From contig JAQTSP010000152.1 in the NCBI GenBank assembly GCA_028711205.1, forward strand, positions 1-6,416: DNA of 6,416 nt. Direction: 5' to 3'. The position numbers were made by a program, and so were the translations under genes. Below are positions 1-6,367 of the stretch, piece by piece. Position 1 is the stretch's first letter. Each line of letters starts with the position of its first letter. A model generated the notes under the pieces. The model was not told the DNA's origin. It made no database searches and was given only the letters and a program-made list of their open reading frames with translations. Source of the stretch: Eubacteriales bacterium. GTDB taxonomy: Bacteria; Bacillota; Clostridia; Christensenellales; SZUA-584.

Positions 1-209
1 TCAAACAGTGCCACGACGGAATCCACGCTGGTCAGATCGCACGCTTTCATATGGACCGCCGTGCCATAGCGGCGGGTGATGCCCCGCTGTATACCCGAAA
101 GCCGTGTTTCGTCGATATCCGTCAAAAAAAGTGTGTATCCTCTGCGCGCACATTCTGATGCCATGGCCCGGCCAAGGCCTCCGGCAGCGCCCGTGATCAG
201 CACAATCAT
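1..209 (-). CDS. Short-chain dehydrogenase/reductase, N-terminal part (runs off left edge)
   Basis: The first 69 residues of a classical SDR oxidoreductase can be read; the rest lies beyond the window. The protein opens with MIVLITGAAGGLGRAM, the beta1 strand and TGxxxGxG dinucleotide-binding loop of the Rossmann fold. Beta2 ends in LFLTDID; an acidic residue there usually favours NAD over NADP. ACDLTS near residue 57 matches the usual D-L/V adenine-contact motif. The ATG overlaps the TAA stop of the upstream SDR by one base (TAATG), and a GGAGG ribosome site lies in the last codons of that gene, so the two should be translationally coupled. The catalytic Tyr-Lys region is not in the window, so the substrate cannot be guessed. 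Confidence 0.88.
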   Translation of the reverse strand, partial: MIVLITGAAGGLGRAMASECARRGYTLFLTDIDETRLSGIQRGITRRYGTAVHMKACDLTSVDSVVALF

Positions 210-1069
210 TATGATACGCCCTCCTCAAAAGTAATACCGCAAAGCCTCTCAGAAAGCGCGAACAATCGTTTTGCGTCATCTTCTATGTCCGCCTGTTTGC
301 TGTACGCACGCGGCCGGCACTGACGGTAATACAATCCGTCTGGCGTTTTTTCTTCACCGCACAGACAAGCATAGCTTGCCGCCGCAGTTTCGGGCATAAC
401 GCCGCCGCGTCTTCTCAATGACCAGAACGCATGCACAAGGCCGCTCGTCTGCTTGCTGCCGATATCCGTGTCCACAAGCCCCGGATCGACAACATATGCG
501 CGTACGCCCATACCCGCAAACCGGCGGTTGAACTCGCTTGCGAACAGCATACCCGCCAGCTTTGACTGCTTATACGCAAACAGCGGGCTGTAGCGCTTTT
601 GGAACATGATATCATGCCAGCGCATACGCATCATCCTGTGCGAACCGCTGCCCGTCAGTATCAGCCGCCCGGCGCCTTTTTTAAGCGCGTCCATCAGCCG
701 GTACGTCAGCAAAAACCCGGCAAGATGATTGAGCGCGAACTGTATTTCATAGCCCTCTGCCGTCGTGATATAGCGGCCGCGCACACCACCCGCATTGTTG
801 ATAAGCGCATTAAGCCGGCCGCCGCAATGCGTATCAAGATGCCCCGTTATTTCATCGGCAACGCGGTGTACATCATTCTGCTCCGACAGGTCGCCCCAAA
901 AATACAGGACGTCGACATCCGGCCGGGCCTTCAGCAGACGCGCTCTGGCCGCGCCGCAGTTTTCCGCGGTGCGCCCGACGCCGATAACGCGCCATCCCTT
1001 TGCGGCAAGCGCTTCTGCAACCGCAAAACCGATACCCGACGTTGCGCCGGTGATGACGGCCGTTTTCAT
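209..1069 (-). CDS. Short-chain dehydrogenase/reductase (retinol dehydrogenase-like SDR)
   Basis: Complete 286-residue SDR, predicted to be a cytosolic NAD(P)-dependent oxidoreductase. The visible landmarks are in the expected order: TGATSGIG at 7-14, the basic residue R33 after beta2 (suggesting NADP), D60-L61, NNAG at 91-94, N114, the catalytic serine region around S141/S143, Y166-K-Q-S-K170 as YxxxK, and DPG at 195-197. The insert between the catalytic Ser and Tyr (HRMMRMRWHDIMF) and the length of about 286 resemble the retinol dehydrogenase/WW-domain oxidoreductase branch rather than short FabG-like members. The start is well supported by AGGAGGG seven bases upstream. The ATG overlaps the stop of the DUF4097-like gene by four bases (ATGA), and the stop overlaps the next SDR. 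It is therefore fourth in the PadR-led operon. The substrate is unknown; family assignment is firm. Confidence 0.93.
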   Translation of the reverse strand: MKTAVITGATSGIGFAVAEALAAKGWRVIGVGRTAENCGAARARLLKARPDVDVLYFWGDLSEQNDVHRVADEITGHLDTHCGGRLNALINNAGGVRGRYITTAEGYEIQFALNHLAGFLLTYRLMDALKKGAGRLILTGSGSHRMMRMRWHDIMFQKRYSPLFAYKQSKLAGMLFASEFNRRFAGMGVRAYVVDPGLVDTDIGSKQTSGLVHAFWSLRRRGGVMPETAAASYACLCGEEKTPDGLYYRQCRPRAYSKQADIEDDAKRLFALSERLCGITFEEGVS

Positions 1070-1473
1070 TGGTTCCCTCCTGCCGCCACACCCTCAGGCG
1101 CGTACACCGTCAGTTTGAGTTCGTACGGCTGCGGAAACACACCGAAGAAATCGCTGGGGAACGGCGTTTCCGTGATTGTCAATACGCCGTCATTAACCGC
1201 TACGCTGACGATTTCGTCCAGATCGATGGGCTCCGGCCGCCACGCCTTGATGTATGCCTCGACACGGTATTCCGCGTCAGTTGGTACAAAGCTGACCTCT
1301 GCCGCGCCGGTATCAAGTGCGACCGACTCAAAAGCCTCGCCGACCTCAAATACCGCTTCCGTTTCACGCGACATCAGCTTATCCGTGGCTATCGTTATAC
1401 CTATGGTCACCGCCATGCCAACCAGGCCGATAATCAGTCCCCACAGCAGCACCTTATATGATTTGCTCTTCAT
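1066..1473 (-). CDS. Short membrane-anchored DUF4097-like protein, apparently C-terminally truncated
   Basis: 135 residues: one N-terminal membrane segment (about 8-30, VLLWGLIIGLVGMAVTIGIT) followed by a short extracytoplasmic beta-rich part. FEVGEAFESVALDT, AAEVSFVPTD, NDGVLTIT and ELKLTVYAPEG look like the opening strands of DUF4097 adhesin-like proteins, which commonly sit next to PadR and HAAS/DUF1700 genes. In that family the LTVYxP strand normally leads into a long run of beta-strand repeats. Here the protein stops about ten residues later (GVAAGGNQ), where the SDR gene begins, so the repeat domain is missing. The start at 1473 is chosen over an upstream in-frame ATG at 1650 because GGGAGGAG lies just before it and the membrane anchor follows directly. 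The family call rests on context plus strand pattern and is moderately sure. Confidence 0.7.
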   Translation of the reverse strand: MKSKSYKVLLWGLIIGLVGMAVTIGITIATDKLMSRETEAVFEVGEAFESVALDTGAAEVSFVPTDAEYRVEAYIKAWRPEPIDLDEIVSVAVNDGVLTITETPFPSDFFGVFPQPYELKLTVYAPEGVAAGGNQ

Positions 1474-1630
1474 ATTCTCCTCCCTGTTTTCACTTATATG
1501 CCGCACCCTCAGCGGCAAACGCCCCATTCTCAGATTTCTCAGAACGATGTTGCCCAAGTACAAAAGCATACCGCCGCAGCCGAGCGAATTTTCTGCCAAG
1601 ATCAACAATTGAAAGAAACTTCTTTTTACG
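1474..1630 (-). other. 157-base gap inside the operon, with a small hairpin at 1499-1517
   Basis: This is the only sizeable gap in an operon whose other genes all overlap. It is open in the frame of the downstream gene but encodes nothing I recognise. A perfect 6-base-pair stem with a 7-base loop (TGCCGC / GCGGCA, 1499-1504 and 1512-1517) lies 15 bases before the ribosome site of the DUF4097-like gene. No T-run follows, so it does not look like an intrinsic terminator. It could affect message stability or may be chance. No convincing promoter was found here. Confidence 0.35.
1477..1484 (-). promoter_or_regulatory. Ribosome binding site deciding the start at 1473
   Basis: Read on the minus strand this is GGGAGGAG, three bases before the ATG at 1473-1471. 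It is far stronger than anything before the in-frame ATG at 1650, so the 59-residue extension is probably not part of the protein. Confidence 0.75.
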
Positions 1631-2185
1631 CTACCCATGGCGTTTCTCATTTGTCATTCGACGCGCGAGGCCGGGCAGCCGTCCGAATACGGCCTGCCAC
1701 AGTTTCTTGTTGCCCTTCCAGGCAAGCGCACCGCCGCACCCCAGCGCCATCGCGGTAAAGGCTGCCATCAGCGCGTACGCGATAAACGGCTTAACAAGAT
1801 TCATCACAGCAAGCACGAGCGTGCCCGCGCTTCCTATTATCAAAACGGCGGCGGCCGCAAATACCGATACCAGCACTGCCGCGCAAATGAGGTATAGCGT
1901 CCCGATCACGATACCGCCGCCGATCTTAAAGCTCAAAACCGCGCCCAGCATCTTCACCGCATCGCCAAAGCCCTTTGAAGCGTGCGCCTTTTCCACCGCG
2001 TTGTGCGCGGAATACATCTTAGCAAGCTGCCGCGGGTCACCGAGCTCCGCCGCGATATCTTCTTCCGTCTTGCCGGCCTCAAGCCCGATCTCAAAATGCT
2101 CTTTATAATCGGCCACGATCTCCTGCTTTTCCTCACTGCGCATATGCTTCAATGAGGCCATCAATATACTCAGATACTCATTCAT
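1631..2185 (-). CDS. HAAS/DUF1700 domain membrane protein
   Basis: 184 residues. The first 60 or so form a HAAS/DUF1700 cytoplasmic helical domain: MNEYLSILMASLKHM, then EEKQEIVADYKEHFEIG and an ELGDPRQLA turn, matching the family pattern of a short helix pair ending in LGxPxxxA. Hydrophobic stretches at about 88-130 (probably two segments) and 133-155 are predicted membrane helices, followed by a basic cytoplasmic tail (RRMTNEKRHG). HAAS proteins are commonly encoded directly after a PadR regulator and before a DUF4097 protein, as here, and are thought to work with them in membrane-linked signalling; the biochemical role is unsettled. The ATG lies inside the end of the PadR gene (8-base overlap), with GGAGG nine bases upstream. 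The family call is confident. Confidence 0.88.
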   Translation of the reverse strand: MNEYLSILMASLKHMRSEEKQEIVADYKEHFEIGLEAGKTEEDIAAELGDPRQLAKMYSAHNAVEKAHASKGFGDAVKMLGAVLSFKIGGGIVIGTLYLICAAVLVSVFAAAAVLIIGSAGTLVLAVMNLVKPFIAYALMAAFTAMALGCGGALAWKGNKKLWQAVFGRLPGLARRMTNEKRHG

Positions 2186-2498
2186 TGCTTTCTTCCTCCA
2201 TCAATGACCCGACGCTGTCCACAAAGTACAGCCATTCCTGCCTTTTCTCCTGCTCTGCACGCCTTCCCTTGGCGGTCAGTTTGTAATACCGCCTTGGCGG
2301 CCCGCCCGACTTGTCCGAAAGATATGTCTCGCAGTATCCGTCCGCTTTCAGTTTTCTCAAAAGCGGATACAGCGTGCCCTGCGCGATCTCGATCGCTGAC
2401 GATATCTTTTCTGCCAGCTCATAGCCGTACGCATCTTTCTTTTTCAACAGCATCAGCACACACATCTCGAGAACGCCTTTTTTAAACTGCGTGTTCAT
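2178..2498 (-). CDS. PadR family transcriptional regulator
   Basis: 106 residues, typical of short PadR (PadR-s2) repressors: a winged helix-turn-helix with one C-terminal dimerising helix. The landmarks are LEMCVLMLLKKKDAYGYELA at 9-28, IAQGTLYPLLRKL (the recognition helix with the GTLYPLLxxL signature), GGPPRRYYKLTAKG (the wing) and a C-terminal helix WLYFVDSVGSLMEEE. Such proteins bind a palindrome over their own promoter and are released by a small hydrophobic ligand or a partner protein. It is the first gene of the minus-strand operon; AAAGGA seven bases upstream supports the ATG at 2498. It probably represses its own operon and may act on the divergent acyltransferase promoter (inference). 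The ligand cannot be predicted. Confidence 0.93.
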   Translation of the reverse strand: MNTQFKKGVLEMCVLMLLKKKDAYGYELAEKISSAIEIAQGTLYPLLRKLKADGYCETYLSDKSGGPPRRYYKLTAKGRRAEQEKRQEWLYFVDSVGSLMEEESNE

Positions 2499-2554
2499 CG
2501 CAAAATCCTTTCACAATACCCTTATGTCCGAAAAACGAACTTTTTCAAACATCT

Positions 2555-2594
2555 TAACTATTATATTATATTCACTAGTTAGGTACACTATACC
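2555..2594. promoter_or_regulatory. Candidate PadR operator region
   Basis: Several repeats crowd the start region of the PadR promoter. GGTA-N5-TACC (2582-2594) is an inverted repeat covering the -10. TAACTA (2555-2560) and TAGTTA (2576-2581) form a perfect inverted repeat with centres 21 bases apart, about two helical turns. CACTA also recurs at 2573, 2586 and 2598, at 13 and 12 base spacing. Autorepression through a palindrome at the promoter is normal for PadR, but which repeat is bound cannot be told from one sequence. Confidence 0.4.
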
Positions 2595-2615
2595 ACACAC
2601 TACTGAATAATGCAA
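2587..2615 (-). promoter_or_regulatory. Probable promoter of the PadR operon
   Basis: On the minus strand: a weak -35 TTGCAT (2615-2610), a 17-base spacer, and -10 TATAGT (2592-2587) preceded by TGG, giving an extended -10 (TGnTATAGT). Transcription would start near 2580, about 80 bases before the PadR ATG. The poor -35 is offset by the extended -10. Confidence 0.6.
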
Positions 2616-2651
2616 TATAGTTTTGAATATTTTTATACTTTGAGAAATGTA

Positions 2652-2682
2652 TTGGCAAAAAATAATATAAATATGCTATAAT
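2652..2682 (+). promoter_or_regulatory. Probable promoter of the acyltransferase gene
   Basis: -35-like TTGGCA (2652-2657) and a perfect -10 TATAAT (2677-2682) preceded by TGC (extended -10). The spacer of 19 bases is long, but the extended -10 can compensate. The flanks are very AT-rich. The start would be near 2689, and the GAGGT ribosome site at 2701-2705 sits six bases before the ATG. The promoter is back to back with that of PadR. Confidence 0.62.
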
Positions 2683-2711
2683 GTTGGGAAATATATAAAA
2701 GAGGTCGTTTT

Positions 2712-3995
2712 ATGGATAATGTCGTCCGGTTCGATATGGAACAGCCCCCGGTGAGGCAAAAGAACACGCTGCGCGTGCTGACATGGATTCTAAGCTTTCC
2801 GGTCGTGTGGCTGAGGCGGCTCAGGATCAACAAGACCAACATGAAAGGCCTTAAGCCGCCGTATCTGCTCCTTTGTACGCATAAATCGTTCATCGATTTC
2901 ATGGTCACGACGGCCTGTATATTCCCGCACCGCGCCAACTATGTCGTCGCGATCGACGGCTTCATCGGCCGCGAGAAACTTCTGCGCAACGTCGGCTGTA
3001 TCTGCAAACGTAAGTTCACGAACGACATCCAGCTGATATACAACCTCAGACAGGTCGTCGACAACGGCGACATTGCCGTGATATACCCCGAGGCGCGCTA
3101 TTCGCTGATCGGCACCAACGCGTGCCTGCCCGATTCTTTGGGCAAACTTGCCAGGATGCTGGGCGTCCCCGTCGTCATGCTGCATATGCACGGCAACTTC
3201 ATCTATTCGCCCGTCTGGAACCTGCACAAACGCAACATCCGCCTCTCGGCCGACATGGAGCAGATCATCACGCAGGACGAGATCAAGAGCCTCAGCGCGG
3301 GCGATATCAACCGGCGCATCAACGACGCGTTTGTCTATGACGAATTTTCGTGGCAGAAGCAGAACAACGTCCGCGTGCGTTACAAAGACCGCGCCAAAGG
3401 CCTGCATAAGGTGCTGTACCAGTGCATACACTGCCGCACGGAATACGGCATGGACTCAAACGGCGACAGGCTGTGGGGTACGCACTGCGGCAGCGAATTG
3501 ACGATGTCGTGCCTCGGAGAGGTTGTCGATGCCAAACACCACGAAAAGAAACTGCATATACCCGACTGGTACGAGTTTTTACGCCGTGAAGTACGCCGCG
3601 AGATCGAAGACGGTACGTACAGCTTCTCCTCCGACGTCGTCGTCGACAGCCTGCCCAACGCCGCCGGGTATATCCGCCTCGGCAGCGGCCGCCTTTCGCA
3701 TGGCCTTGACGGCTTCCGGCTCGAGGGCGATTTTGGCGGCAAACCGTTTTCGCTCGAAAAAACACCGCTCTCGATGTACTCCTGCCACATCGAGTACGAA
3801 TACATGGGCAAGGGCGACTGTGTCGACCTCTCGACGCTCAGTGACACGTATTACATCTATCCCGAGGGCGCGGACTGGTCGGCGACGAAGATCGCGCTTG
3901 CGACCGAAGAGCTGTTTATCTGGCATCTGAAACGAAAGAAAGATCAGATATTGGCGCTTGGCAGGCAGGAAGAAACGGCGCCCGAGATGGGGTGA
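2712..3995 (+). CDS. PlsC-type lysophospholipid (1-acylglycerol-3-phosphate) acyltransferase with zinc-ribbon-like insert
   Basis: 427 residues. The N-terminal half is a PlsC/LPLAT acyltransferase: a hydrophobic, membrane-associating stretch at 20-36, motif I H57-KSFI-D62 (HX4D, catalytic His and Asp), FIGR at 84-87, motif III YPEARYS with P126-E127 (the phosphate-binding PEG-like block), and VPVVML at 152-157. Such enzymes acylate lysophosphatidic acid or related lysolipids at the inner membrane face. A zinc-ribbon-like stretch follows: C238-x2-C241, then W255-G256-T257-H258-C259-G260. The expected pattern is two CxxC pairs, so the third cysteine appears replaced by Gly256. A beta-rich C-terminal region of about 160 residues of unknown role completes the protein, making it much longer than the usual 200-250 residue PlsC. 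The start is supported by GAGGT six bases upstream. It is divergent from the PadR operon, probably monocistronic, and no terminator is visible after it. Exact substrate unknown. Confidence 0.85.
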   Translation: MDNVVRFDMEQPPVRQKNTLRVLTWILSFPVVWLRRLRINKTNMKGLKPPYLLLCTHKSFIDFMVTTACIFPHRANYVVAIDGFIGREKLLRNVGCICKRKFTNDIQLIYNLRQVVDNGDIAVIYPEARYSLIGTNACLPDSLGKLARMLGVPVVMLHMHGNFIYSPVWNLHKRNIRLSADMEQIITQDEIKSLSAGDINRRINDAFVYDEFSWQKQNNVRVRYKDRAKGLHKVLYQCIHCRTEYGMDSNGDRLWGTHCGSELTMSCLGEVVDAKHHEKKLHIPDWYEFLRREVRREIEDGTYSFSSDVVVDSLPNAAGYIRLGSGRLSHGLDGFRLEGDFGGKPFSLEKTPLSMYSCHIEYEYMGKGDCVDLSTLSDTYYIYPEGADWSATKIALATEELFIWHLKRKKDQILALGRQEETAPEMG

Positions 3996-4044
3996 GCGGA
4001 GGCCTTCTATATCCCATAATAATTTAATAAAAGGTGGTTTGATT

Positions 4045-4430
4045 ATGAAAATAAGGCTAAACAAGTTTTCGTTTCGATACGCCGAGCAGGTCCTTAATGG
4101 AAAACTGAATCTAAAAAATGAAGTTGAAGAAATTCTTAATTTTGCTACGATTTATCTATTTTAACCCGGCCATACTTCAATGAGATTTTAAGAATGGAAT
4201 TTACAAAGAGGCATTTGGAAGATCAGCCTCAGATCTTTGGTGCCGAATCAGATGCCTATGCAAGATTCGATTTTTTAAAAGACCGCATTGGTATTGAAGT
4301 ACAATTCGGCCATTCATCCTTCATTGGTATTGATTTGCTGAAATTTCAAGTAGCTTCATACTCAAATTTAGATACAATTGATTTTGGTATTTATATTACA
4401 ACCACATCTGCATTGCACTATACGATACAC
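4045..4430 (+). pseudogene. Remnant of a BglII/BstYI-type (type IIP) restriction endonuclease, frameshifted and 3'-truncated
   Basis: The N-terminal piece (4045-4164, MKIRLNKFSFRYAEQVLN) starts after a good AAGGTGG ribosome site seven bases upstream and recalls the BglII opening MKIDITDYNHADEILN. It hits a stop at 4162. Homology resumes in another frame with DLSILTRPYFNEIL (from about 4149) and continues to RFDFLKDRIGIEVQFGHSSF (4263-4322), close to BstYI FVKDRVAIEVQFGKYSF as I remember it. The PD-(D/E)XK triad equivalent to BglII D84/E93/Q95 is present: Asp at 4269, Glu at 4296, Gln at 4302. Adding one T to the TTTT at 4140-4143 joins the halves as EEILNFCYDLSILTRP. After YITTTSALHY (about 4421) the reading runs into antisense of the permease gene, so roughly 70 C-terminal residues are lost compared with BstYI (about 200). 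It is AT-rich (a 60-base sample at 4321-4380 is 28% GC), unlike its neighbours, suggesting transfer. No partner methyltransferase is in the window. Confidence 0.82.
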
Positions 4431-4435
4431 CGATA

Positions 4436-5232
4436 TCACAGCGGCAGCCTTTTCTTTTTGAATATCAGCACGCCGGCAGCAAAAAGCACAGCCGCTATAC
4501 CGATATAGATGAGATTTGCGCCAAGCACATCGCCTCCCTGCACCAGCTCTACCGGGTCATACAAGCCATAAATCGACACCTGTTTGACGATCTCTGCGTC
4601 CGCCGCTGCGCCGCCCAACATATACATCAGTAAAAACACGATGGGAATGCCAGAGCCAAAGCCAAGCGAGCGCTTCGTGTCGTTGAACAAACACGAGAAA
4701 AAGAAGCTTATCATCATGACGGCCATATTGATAAGCATCGTCGTTATGTTGAGACGCAAAAACGCTCCGATGTCCAGCAAGCCGGGAAACATCGCCTCGC
4801 AGATCGCAACACCAGTGCCATACAGCACGGCAAACAGCACCGCGACGGAAGCGAGCGCATAAACCCCTTGCGTGACGATGATCTTCACACGTGAATGCGG
4901 CGTCGTTAACAGATACGCAAACGAACTGTTGTCGACCATCTTTGCGACAAGCCTGTTGCCAAGTATGATGCAATAAACCATCGGAATCCCGAACATTAAG
5001 AGGCCGTAAAGCCAGCTTGCGAGATACCCGGTCAGGTCAGCCACCGCGGTCGAGAAACCCATGGCTTTCATGAGGTCTTCGGGGAAAGCTTCCACCATTG
5101 ACATCAGGGCTTTCATGTCCTCGGGATCATACATATAAACCAAGATCGCCAAATACATCGCGACCACACTCCAAAAAATCAACAGCAGTTTCCAGTTCAT
5201 TTTGAACGTGGTTTTCAATAACGTAAAGCTCA

Positions 5233-5233
<1 letters not shown>
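4436..5233 (-). CDS. ABC-2 type transporter permease
   Basis: 265 residues with about six predicted membrane helices (near 15-34, 72-92, 119-144, 162-182, 195-211 and 240-258), the usual layout of a single-copy ABC-2 permease that pairs as a dimer with its ATPase. Between the first two helices lies a short acidic outer loop (YDPEDMKALMSMVEAFPEDL) like that of other exporter permeases; NRLVAKMVDNSSFAYLL, just after the second helix, is the typical cytosolic coupling-helix region of this group. The C terminus is basic (FKKKRLPL), in line with a cytosolic end. The ATG overlaps the ATPase stop by one base (TGATG). A GTG three bases upstream (5236) is an equally possible start because AAGGAGGG is better spaced to it. 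Cargo cannot be predicted. The stop codon lies directly against the restriction-gene remnant, with no terminator of its own visible. Confidence 0.88.
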
Positions 5234-6123
<890 letters not shown>

Positions 6124-6127
6124 AAAA

Positions 6128-6136
6128 CTCCTCCTT
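6128..6136 (-). promoter_or_regulatory. Ribosome binding site deciding the ATPase start
   Basis: Minus-strand AAGGAGGAG ending four bases before the ATG at 6123. It rules against the 49-residue upstream extension, which covers the promoter. Confidence 0.8.
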
Positions 6137-6213
6137 ATCGACATGTTTCTTTTAACGCCAACCCCCGGCCCGATCGTGACGGCACCTACACATAACAGAT
6201 ATGCCGTTTCCCC

Positions 6214-6270
6214 ATTATACCACTCCTCCGCTCTCGATACTACCATATTCACCCTGTAAGTTCTTTTCAA
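6214..6270 (-). promoter_or_regulatory. Promoter region of the ABC transporter operon
   Basis: A perfect -10 TATAAT (6219-6214, minus strand) is preceded by TGG, giving an extended -10; no good -35 lies 17 bases upstream. A second possible promoter just upstream has -35 TTGAAA (6270-6265), a 17-base spacer and -10 TATGGT (6247-6242). From the first one the message would start near 6207, leaving a leader of about 85 bases that begins with a weak stem (ACGGCA / TGCCGT, 6207-6202 and 6184-6179, 17-base loop). No operator is obvious. Confidence 0.58.
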
Positions 6271-6315
6271 AAATCATAACCACCCGTCCATGTACTGTTC
6301 CGCGAAAAATGGACA

Positions 6316-6344
6316 TTGAGCAAAAACACCCCCTGTTGTAGGAT
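6316..6344 (+). promoter_or_regulatory. Possible internal promoter for the IS transposase
   Basis: TTGAGC (6316-6321) and TAGGAT (6339-6344) are 17 bases apart. Both are imperfect. A start about seven bases on (near 6351) falls at the right arm of the hairpin at 6328-6360, so this transcript would lack the left arm. Plausible, not proven. Confidence 0.4.
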
Positions 6345-6367
6345 TGAAATAACAGGGGGTAATTTTT
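6328..6367 (+). terminator. Hairpin with T-run at the IS end, covering the transposase ribosome site
   Basis: A perfect 10-base-pair stem (ACCCCCTGTT at 6328-6337, AACAGGGGGT at 6351-6360), a 13-base loop, then AATTTTT. On transcripts entering from outside it could act as a terminator. The right arm also contains the only purine-rich ribosome site (AGGGGG), seven to eight bases before the orfA ATG, so folding would hide it. Similar protective stems are known at the ends of other insertion sequences such as IS10 and IS50. Confidence 0.65.

Noticed and set aside
1..279. Minus-strand frame starting at 279
   Set aside because: It is out of frame with both SDR genes. The SDR reading starting at 209 shows the TGxxxGxG motif.
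599..1612. Long plus-strand open frame (337 codons) opposite the SDR and DUF4097-like genes
   Set aside because: It is antisense to genes with clear motifs and good ribosome sites. Its translation is low-complexity, rich in Ser/Arg/Pro, with no recognisable domain.
2790..3431. Minus-strand open frame (213 codons) inside the acyltransferase gene
   Set aside because: It is the antisense shadow of a GC-biased coding gene, with no ribosome site or domain, and the plus strand carries the full PlsC motifs.
4231..4236. AGATCT (BglII site) inside the nuclease remnant
   Set aside because: A single six-base match is easily chance, GATC sites are common elsewhere in the window, and the specificity of the lost enzyme is unknown.
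4422..4508. C-terminal continuation of the nuclease frame to the stop near 4508
   Set aside because: Beyond about 4436 it is antisense to the permease and is unlike BstYI/BglII C termini, so it is read-through into unrelated DNA.
6140..6222. TGGTATAATGG-containing stretch resembling a tRNA D-arm
   Set aside because: No T-loop (GGTTCGAATCC), no acceptor pairing and no anticodon stem could be drawn. It fits better as an extended -10 promoter.
6124..6270. 49-residue N-terminal extension of the ABC ATPase
   Set aside because: It spans the extended -10 promoter and leader. The strong AAGGAGGAG site and conserved first strand fix the start at 6123.
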